From Methylobacterium fujisawaense (GTDB taxonomy: Bacteria; Pseudomonadota; Alphaproteobacteria; Rhizobiales; Beijerinckiaceae): a stretch of 59,994 nt of DNA. Positions within the stretch are counted from its first letter, which is position 1; the number at the start of each line of letters is the position of its first letter. The stretch lies in assembly GCF_014138435.1 (NCBI RefSeq), contig NZ_JACJIM010000013.1:1-59994 (forward strand), given 5' to 3'. Made by a program: the position numbers and the translations under genes. Below are positions 35,120 to 43,316 of this stretch, one piece after another. The notes below the pieces were generated by a model. It was given only the letters and a program-made list of their open reading frames with translations. It did not search any database and had not been told where the DNA came from.

Positions 35120-35866
35120 TCAGCGAATACCGCCGCTGGCGGTGATGTTCTCGCCGGTAAGCCAGCGCGCGTCCTCGGACGCGAGGAACGTCACGACGCC
35201 CGCGATGTCATCCGGGTGGCCGGCGCGGCCGAGAGGTGTCTGTGCGACCATCCCGGCTTCCATCTCCGAGCCGGAGATGCCGGCCGTGTGCGTGCCTTCG
35301 GTCACCACGTAGCCGGGGCTGACCACGTTCACGCGTATCTTGAGCGGGGCCAACTCATTGGCGAGGACGCCCGAGATCGCGTTCACCGCGCCCTTCGTGC
35401 CCGCGTAGACCGCCGCCGCCGGCGTTTGCACGTGCGTGATCGCCGAAGAGATGTTCACGATGCTCGCGCCTTCGCCGAGATGCTTCACGGCCGCCCGGGT
35501 CGACAGCAGAATGCCAAGCACGTTGACGTCGAACTGGCGGCGATAGTGTTCCTCTGTGACCTCTTCGATCGCCGCGAACTCGTAGATGCCGGAGTTGTTG
35601 ACCAGCACGTCGAGCCGCCCGAACTCCCGCACCGCCGCCTCGATCACACCCTGCGCCTCGGACGCTTTGGACACGTCGCCCTGGACCGCGATGGCCCTTC
35701 CGCCGGCCGAGGTTATGGCCGCCACGACGGTGTCAGCCCCGGCCCTGCTGGACGCGTAGTTCACCACCACAGCGGCGCCATCCTGGGCCAACGCTCTGGC
35801 GATCGCCGCACCGATGCCTTTGGATGCTCCGGTCACGACGGCGACCTTGCCCTCAAGCTTCGACAT
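35120..35866 (-). CDS. Short-chain dehydrogenase/reductase
   Basis: A 248-residue classical SDR. The cofactor motif is TGASKGIG at about 12-19, the NNSG motif at about 90, the catalytic Ser in NISSAITH and Tyr-Lys in YAGTKGA, and the C-terminal ITASGGIR. It is an NAD(P)H-dependent oxidoreductase, resembling 3-oxoacyl-ACP reductases and glucose dehydrogenases, but the substrate is not predictable. The ATG at 35866 follows a short leader; the longer frame to 35953 reads into the divergent promoter. It is divergent from an ArsR-type regulator with an imperfect palindrome between them, so it is probably induced by a small molecule. Confidence 0.92.
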   Translation of the reverse strand: MSKLEGKVAVVTGASKGIGAAIARALAQDGAAVVVNYASSRAGADTVVAAITSAGGRAIAVQGDVSKASEAQGVIEAAVREFGRLDVLVNNSGIYEFAAIEEVTEEHYRRQFDVNVLGILLSTRAAVKHLGEGASIVNISSAITHVQTPAAAVYAGTKGAVNAISGVLANELAPLKIRVNVVSPGYVVTEGTHTAGISGSEMEAGMVAQTPLGRAGHPDDIAGVVTFLASEDARWLTGENITASGGIR

Positions 35867-35917
35867 GTGTGCTATCTCCGACTGGGACCGGCTCCGGGAT
35901 GGCAGCCTTAGGCCCAT

Positions 35918-35936
35918 AGTTCGGAACTTCGGAACT
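35918..35936. promoter_or_regulatory. Imperfect palindrome between SDR and ArsR genes
   Basis: A 19-base sequence AGTTCGGAACTTCGGAACT: outer arms AGTTC/GAACT pair perfectly and 16 of 19 positions are symmetric. It lies 51 bases from the SDR start and 36 from the ArsR-like start, where a repressor would block both promoters. Confidence 0.6.
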
Positions 35937-35972
35937 AATGGAGCGTCGTTCAAGACCCCATATGGACGAAAT

Positions 35973-36350
35973 ATGAGACCCCTGTTTCACCCCGCTATCG
36001 ATGACGTGCGTCCGGAGGCGATCCTGCACGCGCTCGCCGATCCGAGCCGCGCGGCCATCTTCGCCAAGATCATGCAGGCGGGCTGTGTCGAGGCCTGCTC
36101 GGCAGTCTCGGCAGTTGGTGACCGGGTCATCCCGAAATCCTCGCTGTCCAACCACTTCAAGGTTCTGCGCGAGGCCGGTTTGATCCGCAGCGAACGTCAC
36201 GGCGTCGAAGTGCGCAACCATTCCCGCTGGATCGAGGTGGAGGCACGCTTTCCCGGTCTGCTGGCAGGGATCATCAATGCCTACGCATTAGACCAGCGCC
36301 ACGACTTGCGCGCTGCGGAGACACCCACACTCGATAAAGACGCGATTTAG
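35973..36350 (+). CDS. ArsR-family HTH transcriptional regulator
   Basis: A 125-residue winged-helix regulator. The HTH reads ILHALADPSRAAIFAKIMQAG at about 16-36, then SSLSNHFKVLREAGLIRSERHGVEVRNHSRWIEVEARFPGLLAGII. It lacks the CxC metal motif of ArsR/SmtB sensors; the single pair of cysteines (GCVEACS) is near residue 40. It is probably a repressor of the divergent SDR gene. The ATG at 35973 was chosen because upstream codons of the frame overlap the SDR promoter. Confidence 0.88.
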   Translation: MRPLFHPAIDDVRPEAILHALADPSRAAIFAKIMQAGCVEACSAVSAVGDRVIPKSSLSNHFKVLREAGLIRSERHGVEVRNHSRWIEVEARFPGLLAGIINAYALDQRHDLRAAETPTLDKDAI

Positions 36351-36515
36351 ATCTGCTTCCGAGAATGCTCCAATCCATCGACGGCGACCGACTCGGATCG
36401 GGTGCGGACCGGCTGCTCGGGGTGGGAAGCGGCATGACTGCTTCTGAGCGTGTTGATCGCAAAGCGGCCATCCTCACGCACTGCCAACGCGATGCGAGGA
36501 TGGCCTGCCGTCGAG

Positions 36516-38000
36516 TTAGTGACCGCCGACGGCGAACGTCGCCCCAGGCTTGTCGTGGGTGCCAATGCGCTCGACCATGGTGGCTGTCGCCTCGTTCATG
36601 CCGACGACGTCAACTGAGATGCCATGGTGGCGAAGCTTCAGGACGACCCGGTCGAGGGCGGTGATGGCGGAGATGTCCCAGAAGTGCGCCGCCTGCAGGT
36701 CGATCACCACTCCTTTCAGTTCTTCCTCGCGAAAATCGAAGGCGGCGTGGAAGGCTTCCGCCGTGGCGAAGAAAATCTGCCCGGTTATCCGGTAGGTCCG
36801 CACGTCGCCCTCGCCACGGGAAGACCGGACGGCGAAGAACTTCGTGACCTTGTGGGCGAAGAACAACCCACTCAAGACCACGCCGAACAGCACGCCCTTG
36901 GCGAGGTCGTGAGTGGCGACCACCACAGCGACAGTTCCGAGCATGACCACGCTCGACGCCTTCGGATGGGTGACCAGCGTGCGCAGGGATTTCCACTGGA
37001 AGGTGTTGATGGAGACCATGATCATCACGGCCACGAGCGACGCCATCGGGATCTGCGCCACGTAAGGCCCGAGCACCACGATGAGGAACAGCAGGAACAC
37101 ACCGGAGAATAGGGTCGAGAGGCGCCCGCGGCCGCCGGAGGAGACGTTGATGACCGATTGCCCGATCATGGCGCAGCCGGCCATGCCGCCGAGGAACCCG
37201 GAAGCGATGTTGGCGACGCCCTGGCCGGCGCATTCACGGTTCTTGTTCGAAGTCGTGTCGGTCATCTCGTCGACGATGGCCGCGGTCATCAAGCTCTCCA
37301 GCAAACCGACCATGGTCAAGGTCAGCGAGACCGGAAGGATGATCCACAGCGTGTCGAGGGTGAACGGCACCTGTGGCAGGGCCACCCACGGCAGCTCGCT
37401 CGGGAGCGCCCCCATGTCGCCGACCCTGTGGATGCCGAGGCCGAGGTACATCGAGACGGCGGTGAGCAGGACGATGATCACCAGCGGTGATGGCACGGCC
37501 TTGGTCAGGTACGGCAGCCCGTAGATGATGCCGAGGCCAACGGCGGTCATGACGTAGACCGTGGTGCCTTGGCCGAGGAGCTCGGGCATCTGCGCCAGGA
37601 AGATCAGGATCGCCAAGGCGTTGACGAAACCGGTGACCACCGACCGAGAGACGAACCGCATCAGGTTGCCCAGGCGCAGGGCCCCGGCGACGATCTGCAG
37701 GAGCCCGGTGAGGATGGTGGCGGCGTACAGGTAGCCCACCCCGTGGGCCTTCACGAGCTCGACCATGAGCAGCGCCATGGCGCCGGTGGCGGCCGAAATC
37801 ATCGCCGGCCGGCCACCGGCGAAGGCGGTGACCACGGCGATGCAGAAGGAGGCGTAGAGGCCGACCTTGGGGTCGACGCCTGCGATGATCGAGAAGGCGA
37901 TGGCTTCTGGAATGAGGGCCAGGGCGACCACCGCGCCGGCCAATAATTCACGCGTGACCGTGTTCGGAACCCATTCGCTCCGGAGATGTGCGAAGTTCAT
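36516..38000 (-). CDS. SulP-family anion transporter with C-terminal STAS domain
   Basis: A 494-residue SLC26/SulP carrier. The membrane part (about 1-390) has the N-terminal RELLAGAVVALALIPEAIAFSIIAGVDPKVGLYASF motif and the family GGMAGCAMIGQSVINVSSGGRGRLSTLFSGVFLLFLI. The STAS domain (about 395-494) has VVIDLQAAHFWDISAITALDRVVLKLRHHGISVDVVGMN. Transported anion could be sulfate, bicarbonate or a dicarboxylate. No neighbouring sulfur or carbonic anhydrase gene helps. The gene appears complete and is convergent with the ArsR gene. Confidence 0.95.
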   Translation of the reverse strand: MNFAHLRSEWVPNTVTRELLAGAVVALALIPEAIAFSIIAGVDPKVGLYASFCIAVVTAFAGGRPAMISAATGAMALLMVELVKAHGVGYLYAATILTGLLQIVAGALRLGNLMRFVSRSVVTGFVNALAILIFLAQMPELLGQGTTVYVMTAVGLGIIYGLPYLTKAVPSPLVIIVLLTAVSMYLGLGIHRVGDMGALPSELPWVALPQVPFTLDTLWIILPVSLTLTMVGLLESLMTAAIVDEMTDTTSNKNRECAGQGVANIASGFLGGMAGCAMIGQSVINVSSGGRGRLSTLFSGVFLLFLIVVLGPYVAQIPMASLVAVMIMVSINTFQWKSLRTLVTHPKASSVVMLGTVAVVVATHDLAKGVLFGVVLSGLFFAHKVTKFFAVRSSRGEGDVRTYRITGQIFFATAEAFHAAFDFREEELKGVVIDLQAAHFWDISAITALDRVVLKLRHHGISVDVVGMNEATATMVERIGTHDKPGATFAVGGH

Positions 38001-38507
38001 GTTGGATAGGGACTTTCATCGTCCCGGCACGCGAAGCGTCTGCAAACCCGTGCGGGAGGCGCAAGACGGCAGGTCGGCCCCCGCGGGAGTCCGTGACACA
38101 GTCGCCGTCAATTGCGTGGTCCGGCGGATCGGCGGCCGGAAGAGCCACCCGGGCTTTCACCGGGTCCTGTCCTATACCGCCCTCGTACATCAGCAGGGTG
38201 GTGCGTTGCAATATCCCAACGATGTCCGGCGCGTCGCCTACCGCAGGATCGGCTTCGACGTCCCAGCATTTGCACGTCTGCTGACCGGGCCTGCTCAGGC
38301 GGCATTGGACGACTGGGTGGGGTCGATTGCGGGAGGGCCGCTCAGGGTGGCTTCCCGCCGGTCTGCTTTCAGAGCCAAGATCGGAGGAAGCTGCCGCTCG
38401 CCGCATGCAGATCCCCGAACCGACAGTAGGAGTGCTCCCAGGGGGCTTGATCGGTCGGCCACCATGTTGTACCGAACGGTACAACATGGTTCTGAAAGGT
38501 GATTCCG
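38001..38507. other. Intergenic region upstream of SulP and DUF1348 genes
   Basis: About 500 bases that should carry the divergent promoters. A GTCTGCTT near 38361 belongs to the dispersed repeat family. The main recognisable element is the palindrome at 38461-38490. Several short frames occur but none looks like a gene. Confidence 0.45.
38461..38490. promoter_or_regulatory. Perfect 14-base-arm palindrome, TetR operator
   Basis: ACCATGTTGTACCG, two bases (AA), then its exact reverse complement. It lies 18 bases before the ATG of the DUF1348 gene, covering the likely -10/start-site region, so binding would block transcription. The TetR-family gene is the second gene of the same transcript, consistent with autorepression. 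Confidence 0.85.
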
Positions 38508-38972
38508 ATGTCCCGGCCCCCGCTTCCCCCGTTCACTGAAGAGTCCGCGATCCAAAAGGTGCGCCTTGCTGAAGACGGCTGGAACACGCGCGATGCGGCC
38601 AAGGTCGCGACAGCGTATACGTCCTATACACGCTGGCGGAACCGTGTCGAATTTGCGAACAATCGGGAGGAGGCACAAGATTTCCTCACACGCAAGTGGA
38701 ATAAAGAGCACGAATACAGGCTAATCAAGGAGCTTTGGGCCTTTACCGGCAACCGTATCGCTGTGCGCTATGCATATGAGTATCGTGACGACGGCGGACA
38801 TTGGTTCCGCGCCTACGGAAATGAGAACTGGGAATTCGCTGAGGACGGATTGATGGCCCACCGCCATGCCAGCATCAACGAAATGCCGATCAACGAGACG
38901 GAGCGGAAATTCCGTTGGCCACTGGGCCGCAGACCCGACGATCATCCCTCGCTCAGCGACCTCGGCCTTTGA
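38508..38972 (+). CDS. DUF1348 (NTF2-like) protein
   Basis: A 154-residue protein of the DUF1348 group with a SnoaL/NTF2-like fold. Recognisable parts: KVRLAEDGWNTRDAAKVATAYT..TRWRNRVEF, EAQDFLTRKWNKEHEYRLIKELWAFTGNRIAVRYAYEY and GHWFRAYGNENWEFAEDGLMAHRHASINE. Function is not known; members are often controlled by TetR regulators. AAAGG lies 9 bases before the ATG at 38508. The 3' end overlaps the TTG of the TetR gene (TTGA). Confidence 0.92.
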   Translation: MSRPPLPPFTEESAIQKVRLAEDGWNTRDAAKVATAYTSYTRWRNRVEFANNREEAQDFLTRKWNKEHEYRLIKELWAFTGNRIAVRYAYEYRDDGGHWFRAYGNENWEFAEDGLMAHRHASINEMPINETERKFRWPLGRRPDDHPSLSDLGL

Positions 38973-39553
38973 GCGCTAAGCGCGCCCCGACCGAGCGTGC
39001 CGATGCCGTCCCAGCACTAGCTGAAGCGTTCCGCGAGCACGGGTTCGAGGGCGCGAGCCTGTCGGTACTGTCGCAGGCGACCGGCCTCGGCAAAGGCAGC
39101 CTCTACAACTTCTTTCCGGGCGGGAAGGAAGAGATGATGGAGGCGGTTCTTGCCGACATAGACGCTTGGTTCGAGAACGTGATTTTCTCGACGTTGGAGC
39201 ATGCAAATAATCCGACGGCTGCCGTCACGTCCATGATCGAGGACGTGACGGTATACTTCCGATCCGGCAGAAGGGTATGTCTGGTCGGCTGCATTGGTCT
39301 GAATGCCTCTGGAGCCGCTTTCGCGGTGCGAATAAGAAGTTATTTCGCTCGCTGGATATCTGCTCTCGCTCAGTGTTTAGAAACCGGTGGAGTTTCCAAA
39401 TTACACGCCTCGAAACTCGCGGAGGAGGTGGTTTCGGGGATACAAGGCGCGATTGTGCTGGCGCGAGCCTTAGAGGACGACGCCGTCTTTCTCCGGGTTG
39501 TTCATCGACAGCACTCCATTTTACTCGAAGCAATAAGCAATCACAGAGCATAA
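38969..39553 (+). CDS. TetR/AcrR-family regulator (LmrA/YxaF-like)
   Basis: A 194-residue repressor. The HTH is at about 20-50 (ASLSVLSQATGLGKGSLYNFFPGGKEEMM), followed by a ligand domain of the LmrA/YxaF type (FRSGRRVCLVGCIGLNASGAAFAVRIRSYFARWISALA). The start is a TTG overlapping the TGA of the DUF1348 gene; an in-frame ATG further upstream at 38915 would lie within that gene. It most likely binds the palindrome at 38461-38490 and represses its own operon until a small effector is present. Confidence 0.88.
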   Translation: MSAKRAPTERADAVPALAEAFREHGFEGASLSVLSQATGLGKGSLYNFFPGGKEEMMEAVLADIDAWFENVIFSTLEHANNPTAAVTSMIEDVTVYFRSGRRVCLVGCIGLNASGAAFAVRIRSYFARWISALAQCLETGGVSKLHASKLAEEVVSGIQGAIVLARALEDDAVFLRVVHRQHSILLEAISNHRA

Positions 39554-39959
39554 CGACAAGTAACGTTATCGAGCATGCGCCTTAAACTGTGCTACAGCCT
39601 CCGGAAAACAAAGGTACGACGAAGCTGCTTGCATCCAAGTGTTCGGTTCCAGGACGCCACGAAGCAGTCTGGAACAGCCGGACTGGGTCGCTACCGGAAC
39701 GGCGGCAGGGAGTGGTCTGGAGACGGTCTGCTTCTACCGCAGATTGGGCCAATGTGCTGGTTCGGAGTCGGGAGCCGATCGACGACTTGCTCCGCCCGGG
39801 CGGTAGAATGCTCAGGGATTCTCCGAAGATGGTCCGGTCTGTGCTTGCCCCTGCTGGCCACCCGATCGTGCCGGTTCCTGTCGTCGCTGGGCGCGCGGAC
39901 GGACGATGGGTTTGCCCCGATGAAAGGGCGGCGCCCCTTTTTTCCACCCTGGTTCCCCC
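39554..39959. other. Intergenic region upstream of the AtzD-family gene
   Basis: About 400 bases with no supported gene. GTCTGCTT-like words occur near 39739. No ribosome site is evident directly before the ATG at 39960 (the sequence is TTTTTTCCACCC), so the AtzD-family start might be leaderless or weakly initiated. Confidence 0.4.
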
Positions 39960-41066
39960 ATGCCCGAATGCCTCGTCTTCCGCGTGCCCGCGCAGCATCC
40001 CGCCGACGTCTCCGAGGTGATGGGCCTCGTCGCTTCCGGGGCGGTGGACGTGACCGAGATCGTCGCGATCTTCGGCAAGACCGAGGGCAATGGCTGCGTG
40101 AATGACTTCACCCGGCAGCTTGCGGTGATGGCCCTGGAGACGGCGCTCGCCACCGCCCTCGGCTGCACGGCGGCGGAGGTCGGCGCGCGGATCGCCCTCG
40201 TCATGTCCGGCGGCACCGAAGGCGGGCTGTCGCCGCACTTCCTCGTCCTCGCCCGGCGTGACGGCCCTGCGGTGCCGGAGGGCAAGGCGCTCGCCATCGG
40301 CACGGCCTTCACGCAGGAGTTCCGGGCGGAGGAGATCGGCCGGATGGCGCAGGTCGAGGCGACTGCGGCGGCGGTCGGCCGGGCCATGGCAGAGGCGGGG
40401 CTCACCGATCCCGCCGACGTGCATTTGGTGCAGGTGAAGTGCCCGCTCCTGACGAGCGCTCGGATCGCCGAGGCGGCCGCCCGGGGCCACGGCGTTGCCA
40501 CACACGACACCTACGCCTCGATGGGCTTATCCCGCGGCGCCTCGGCGCTCGGCATCGCCCTCGCCCTCGGGGAGGTCGACCGCGAACATCTCACGGATTC
40601 CGCCATCGGCACCCGACGCGATCTTTTCTCCGGCCGCGCCAGCTGCTCGGCGGGGATCGAGCTGATGCGCAACGAGATCATCGTGCTCGGCAACTCCCAG
40701 GGCTGGACAGGCCCGCTCGCCATCGCCCACCGGGTCATGGACGACGGCATCGACCTGCCCGCGATTCGGGGGGTGCTCACCGACCTCGGCTTCCTGGAAG
40801 CGGGGCAGTTGCCGCCTCATGAGTCGGAGCGCGTGATCGCCCTGCTCGCCAAGGCCGAGCCCTCCCATGATGGCCTGATCCGGGGACGGCGCCACATCAT
40901 GAACGACGACAGCGATATCAACGCCACCCGGCACGCCCGTGCCTTGGTCGGCGGCGTGGCCGCCGCGGCGATCGGCCGGACGGACCTGTTCGTCTCCGGC
41001 GGCGCTGAGCATCAGGGGCCGGATGGCGGCGGGCCGGTAGCGGTCATCGCCCGCGTGAGGGACTGA
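39960..41066 (+). CDS. Cyanuric acid hydrolase/barbiturase (AtzD/TrzD) family ring-opening amidohydrolase
   Basis: A 368-residue enzyme of the rare AtzD family, made of three structurally repeated domains. The three Ser-Lys pairs are visible: Lys40 (FGKTEGNGCVNDFTR) with Ser83 (MSGGTEGG), Lys160 (QVKCPLL) with Ser228 (GRASCSAGIE), and Lys298 (LLAKAEP) with Ser346 (VSGGAEHQGPDGGGP). Cyanuric acid hydrolases give carboxybiuret, barbiturases give ureidomalonate; both open a cyclic imide without metal. Which it is cannot be told from the motifs. AtzE-like and AtzF genes are in the window but at 37 and 26 kb away, so it is not a classic atzDEF operon. It stands alone between a TetR gene and a convergent LysR gene. 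Confidence 0.93.
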   Translation: MPECLVFRVPAQHPADVSEVMGLVASGAVDVTEIVAIFGKTEGNGCVNDFTRQLAVMALETALATALGCTAAEVGARIALVMSGGTEGGLSPHFLVLARRDGPAVPEGKALAIGTAFTQEFRAEEIGRMAQVEATAAAVGRAMAEAGLTDPADVHLVQVKCPLLTSARIAEAAARGHGVATHDTYASMGLSRGASALGIALALGEVDREHLTDSAIGTRRDLFSGRASCSAGIELMRNEIIVLGNSQGWTGPLAIAHRVMDDGIDLPAIRGVLTDLGFLEAGQLPPHESERVIALLAKAEPSHDGLIRGRRHIMNDDSDINATRHARALVGGVAAAAIGRTDLFVSGGAEHQGPDGGGPVAVIARVRD

Positions 41067-41403
41067 AGCCGTGCGCGGGGCCGCAGAAGTGCGTCCGCTC
41101 TGCCGAGGGCCGTTCGCCAAAGCAAGCTGGTAGCCCTCGGTCAGCTCCCGCGGCGCCAACGCGCCTCCGAGCGCCTTCGATCGGTGGACGGCAGTCCTTC
41201 GGCTTTAGGGCAAGGACGCATCGAAAGCTGACGTTGATGGGCGATGTTGCCGTCCCGAAAACATTGAACATCGGAAGGCAACACATTCACTCAATTCAAC
41301 TGTGACGATGCCGTGAGACGCGCAATGACCGGATCGGCGATCAGCCGGGAGGGTGCCCGGGAAGACGGCAAACCCTGTGCCGGATTGCAGCTTCGACTTA
41401 GCG
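41067..41403. other. Intergenic region, no supported gene
   Basis: About 335 bases between the convergent AtzD-family and LysR genes. It contains CGTCCGCTC near 41090, related to the dispersed repeat. Frames across it are short and have no family resemblance. Confidence 0.4.
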
Positions 41404-42288
41404 CTAACGCTGCAATCCATCGAAGCTGGCAACCAGCGCGTCGATGAAGACTCGCACCTTGGCCGACAAGCTGCGGTGGCTCGGGTAGATCGCGTGAATC
41501 ACGGTCTCGATGCCCTCGGCGGTGGGCCATAGCCGAACCAGCCGGCCGTCCGCGACGTACGGCCTCGCAAGGAAATCGGGCAGGTACGCGATGCCGGCGC
41601 CGCCCAGTACCACTGGCAGCAGAGCCGCGGAGTCGGAGATGGCAACGGCCGGCGGCAGCTCGATGCGTCTGGCGTCGTCGGTCGCATTGTCCTGGTAGGC
41701 CATGGCCCGATCGCCGTAGCTGATCAGCGTATGGTCGGTGAGGTCGGCGGCGTGAGCGGGCGTTCCCCGCGCCGCGAGGTAGCCGGGGCTGGCGCAGAGC
41801 CATGCCTCCGAGACCAGCAGCCGGCGTGCGATCAGGTCGCTGTCCACGAGGGGGCCCACCCGGATCAGCAGGTCGGCCGTCTCGGCCGGCATGTCGATGA
41901 ACCGGTTCTCGACCGCCAGCATCACGCGGACCTGGGGATAGGCGACCATGAACCCCGGCAGCATGGGAGCGACCAGTGCGGTCGCGACCGTGAAAGGCAG
42001 GCTGACCCGCAGCGTACCGGCCGGAACGCCTCCCAACCTTTCGAGTGCCGTGCCTGCCTCGTCCACGTCGGCCAGGATGCGGATCGCGTGCGGCCGAAAC
42101 AGCGTACCGGCGTCGGTCAGCCGCAAATGCCGCGTCGAGCGGTCCATCAGTACCACGCCGAGATCGCGCTCCAGCCGTGCGAGCGCGCGGCTGACCCCCG
42201 ACTTCGGCAGGCCGAGCGCGCGCGCCGCGGCCGACACGCTCATCAGGTCGGTGATGCGCACGAACGCGCGCAGGTCGGAGAGCTGCAT
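41404..42288 (-). CDS. LysR-family transcriptional regulator
   Basis: A 294-residue LysR regulator with N-terminal HTH (MQLSDLRAFVRITDLMSVSAAARALGLPKSGVSRALARLERDLGVVLMDRSTRHLRLT) and the effector domain ending VRVFIDALVASFDGL. It resembles the CrgA/AaeR-type branch that controls oxidoreductase and drug-related genes. The ATG at 42288 is preceded by AAAGGTGG. It is divergent from the NmrA-like gene at 42389 and probably controls that gene and the epoxide hydrolase. Confidence 0.92.
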   Translation of the reverse strand: MQLSDLRAFVRITDLMSVSAAARALGLPKSGVSRALARLERDLGVVLMDRSTRHLRLTDAGTLFRPHAIRILADVDEAGTALERLGGVPAGTLRVSLPFTVATALVAPMLPGFMVAYPQVRVMLAVENRFIDMPAETADLLIRVGPLVDSDLIARRLLVSEAWLCASPGYLAARGTPAHAADLTDHTLISYGDRAMAYQDNATDDARRIELPPAVAISDSAALLPVVLGGAGIAYLPDFLARPYVADGRLVRLWPTAEGIETVIHAIYPSHRSLSAKVRVFIDALVASFDGLQR

Positions 42289-42388
42289 TGTCGTTCCACC
42301 TTTTGCAACACCCTGTCCCATCTCGCCCAGCTAATCGCAGGAGAGCGCAACGCCTATTCACCTGATCGGCGAGCGGATGGAGGAATGA

Positions 42389-43287
42389 GTGGTGGATGGC
42401 GCGCAGACCCAGCACTTGGTGGTCGTGGCAGGAGCCACCGGCGATCTCGGCACCCGGATCGTCAAGGCACTGACGGCCAAGGGTAGGCCGGTACGGGCGC
42501 TGGTGCGCCGGCCGGCCGATGAGCTGGCCCGCGGCAACGTCGAGCAAGTCTCCGTGGATTTCGGAAACGGTGTTGCGCTGACTCACGCCGTCTCCGGCGC
42601 CGCGTGCGTCGTGTCTGCGCTGAACGGTACGCGCCGGTGATCCTCGACACGCAAGGGCAACTGCTCGACGCGGCGGTGGCAGCCGGCGTGCCGCGCTTCA
42701 TCCCGTCCGACTTCTGCCTGGACTATCTGACAACTCGGCCGGGCGACAATCGCAACATGGACCTGCGACGCCAATTCGCGGCCCGCCTCGATGCGGCACG
42801 GATCCGTGCGACCTCGATACTCAACGGGCCGTTCGCCGACCTCCTCGAAGGCCAGGCTCCTATCGTGCTGCACCGCTTTCGCCGCGTCCTCTTCTGGGGC
42901 GATGCCGACCAGGTGTTCGACTTCACCGCCAAGGACGACGTCGCCGCCTACACCGCGGACGCGGCGCTCGACCCTGCTGCGCCCCGCCATCTGCGCATCT
43001 CGGGCGATCAGATCAGCCCGCGCGGGCTGGCCGAGCTGTTGACCAGCCTGGAAGGCCGGCGCTGGCGGCTGCTGCGCGCCGGCGGCATCGGTCGCCTGAG
43101 CGCGATCATAGCCGTCGCGCGCGCGCTGACCCCGGAGACCGACGCGCCGTTCCCGGCGTGGCAGGGGATGCAATACCTGCGCGACATGTCGACCGGGCGC
43201 GGCAAGCTGCACGGCTTCGACAACACCCGCTACGGCAAGACCGATTGGACCAGCGCCGCAGCCGTCCTCGCCCCCACGATCCGCTGA
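42389..43287 (+). pseudogene. NmrA/isoflavone-reductase-like NAD(P)-binding protein, frameshifted
   Basis: Two frames make up one NmrA-like reductase. The first (42389-42640) encodes the Rossmann start VVVAGATGDLGTRIVKALTAKGRPVRALVRRP and ends after AACVVSALNGTRR. The second (from about 42620 to 43287) continues with VILDTQGQLLDAAVAAGVPRFIPSDFCLDYL and runs to the normal C-terminus. The reading frame changes near 42625-42640, so the gene is broken or there is a sequencing error. The intact protein would be near 299 residues. GGAGGA precedes the GTG start. The epoxide hydrolase gene follows 29 bases downstream. Confidence 0.8.
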
Positions 43288-43316
43288 GCATCGACCCGCC
43301 AAGGGAAAGCCATGCC

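Noticed and set aside
39960..41066. Calling this gene cyanuric acid hydrolase (atzD) outright
   Set aside because: Barbiturases share all visible Ser-Lys motifs; substrate cannot be decided from the sequence alone.
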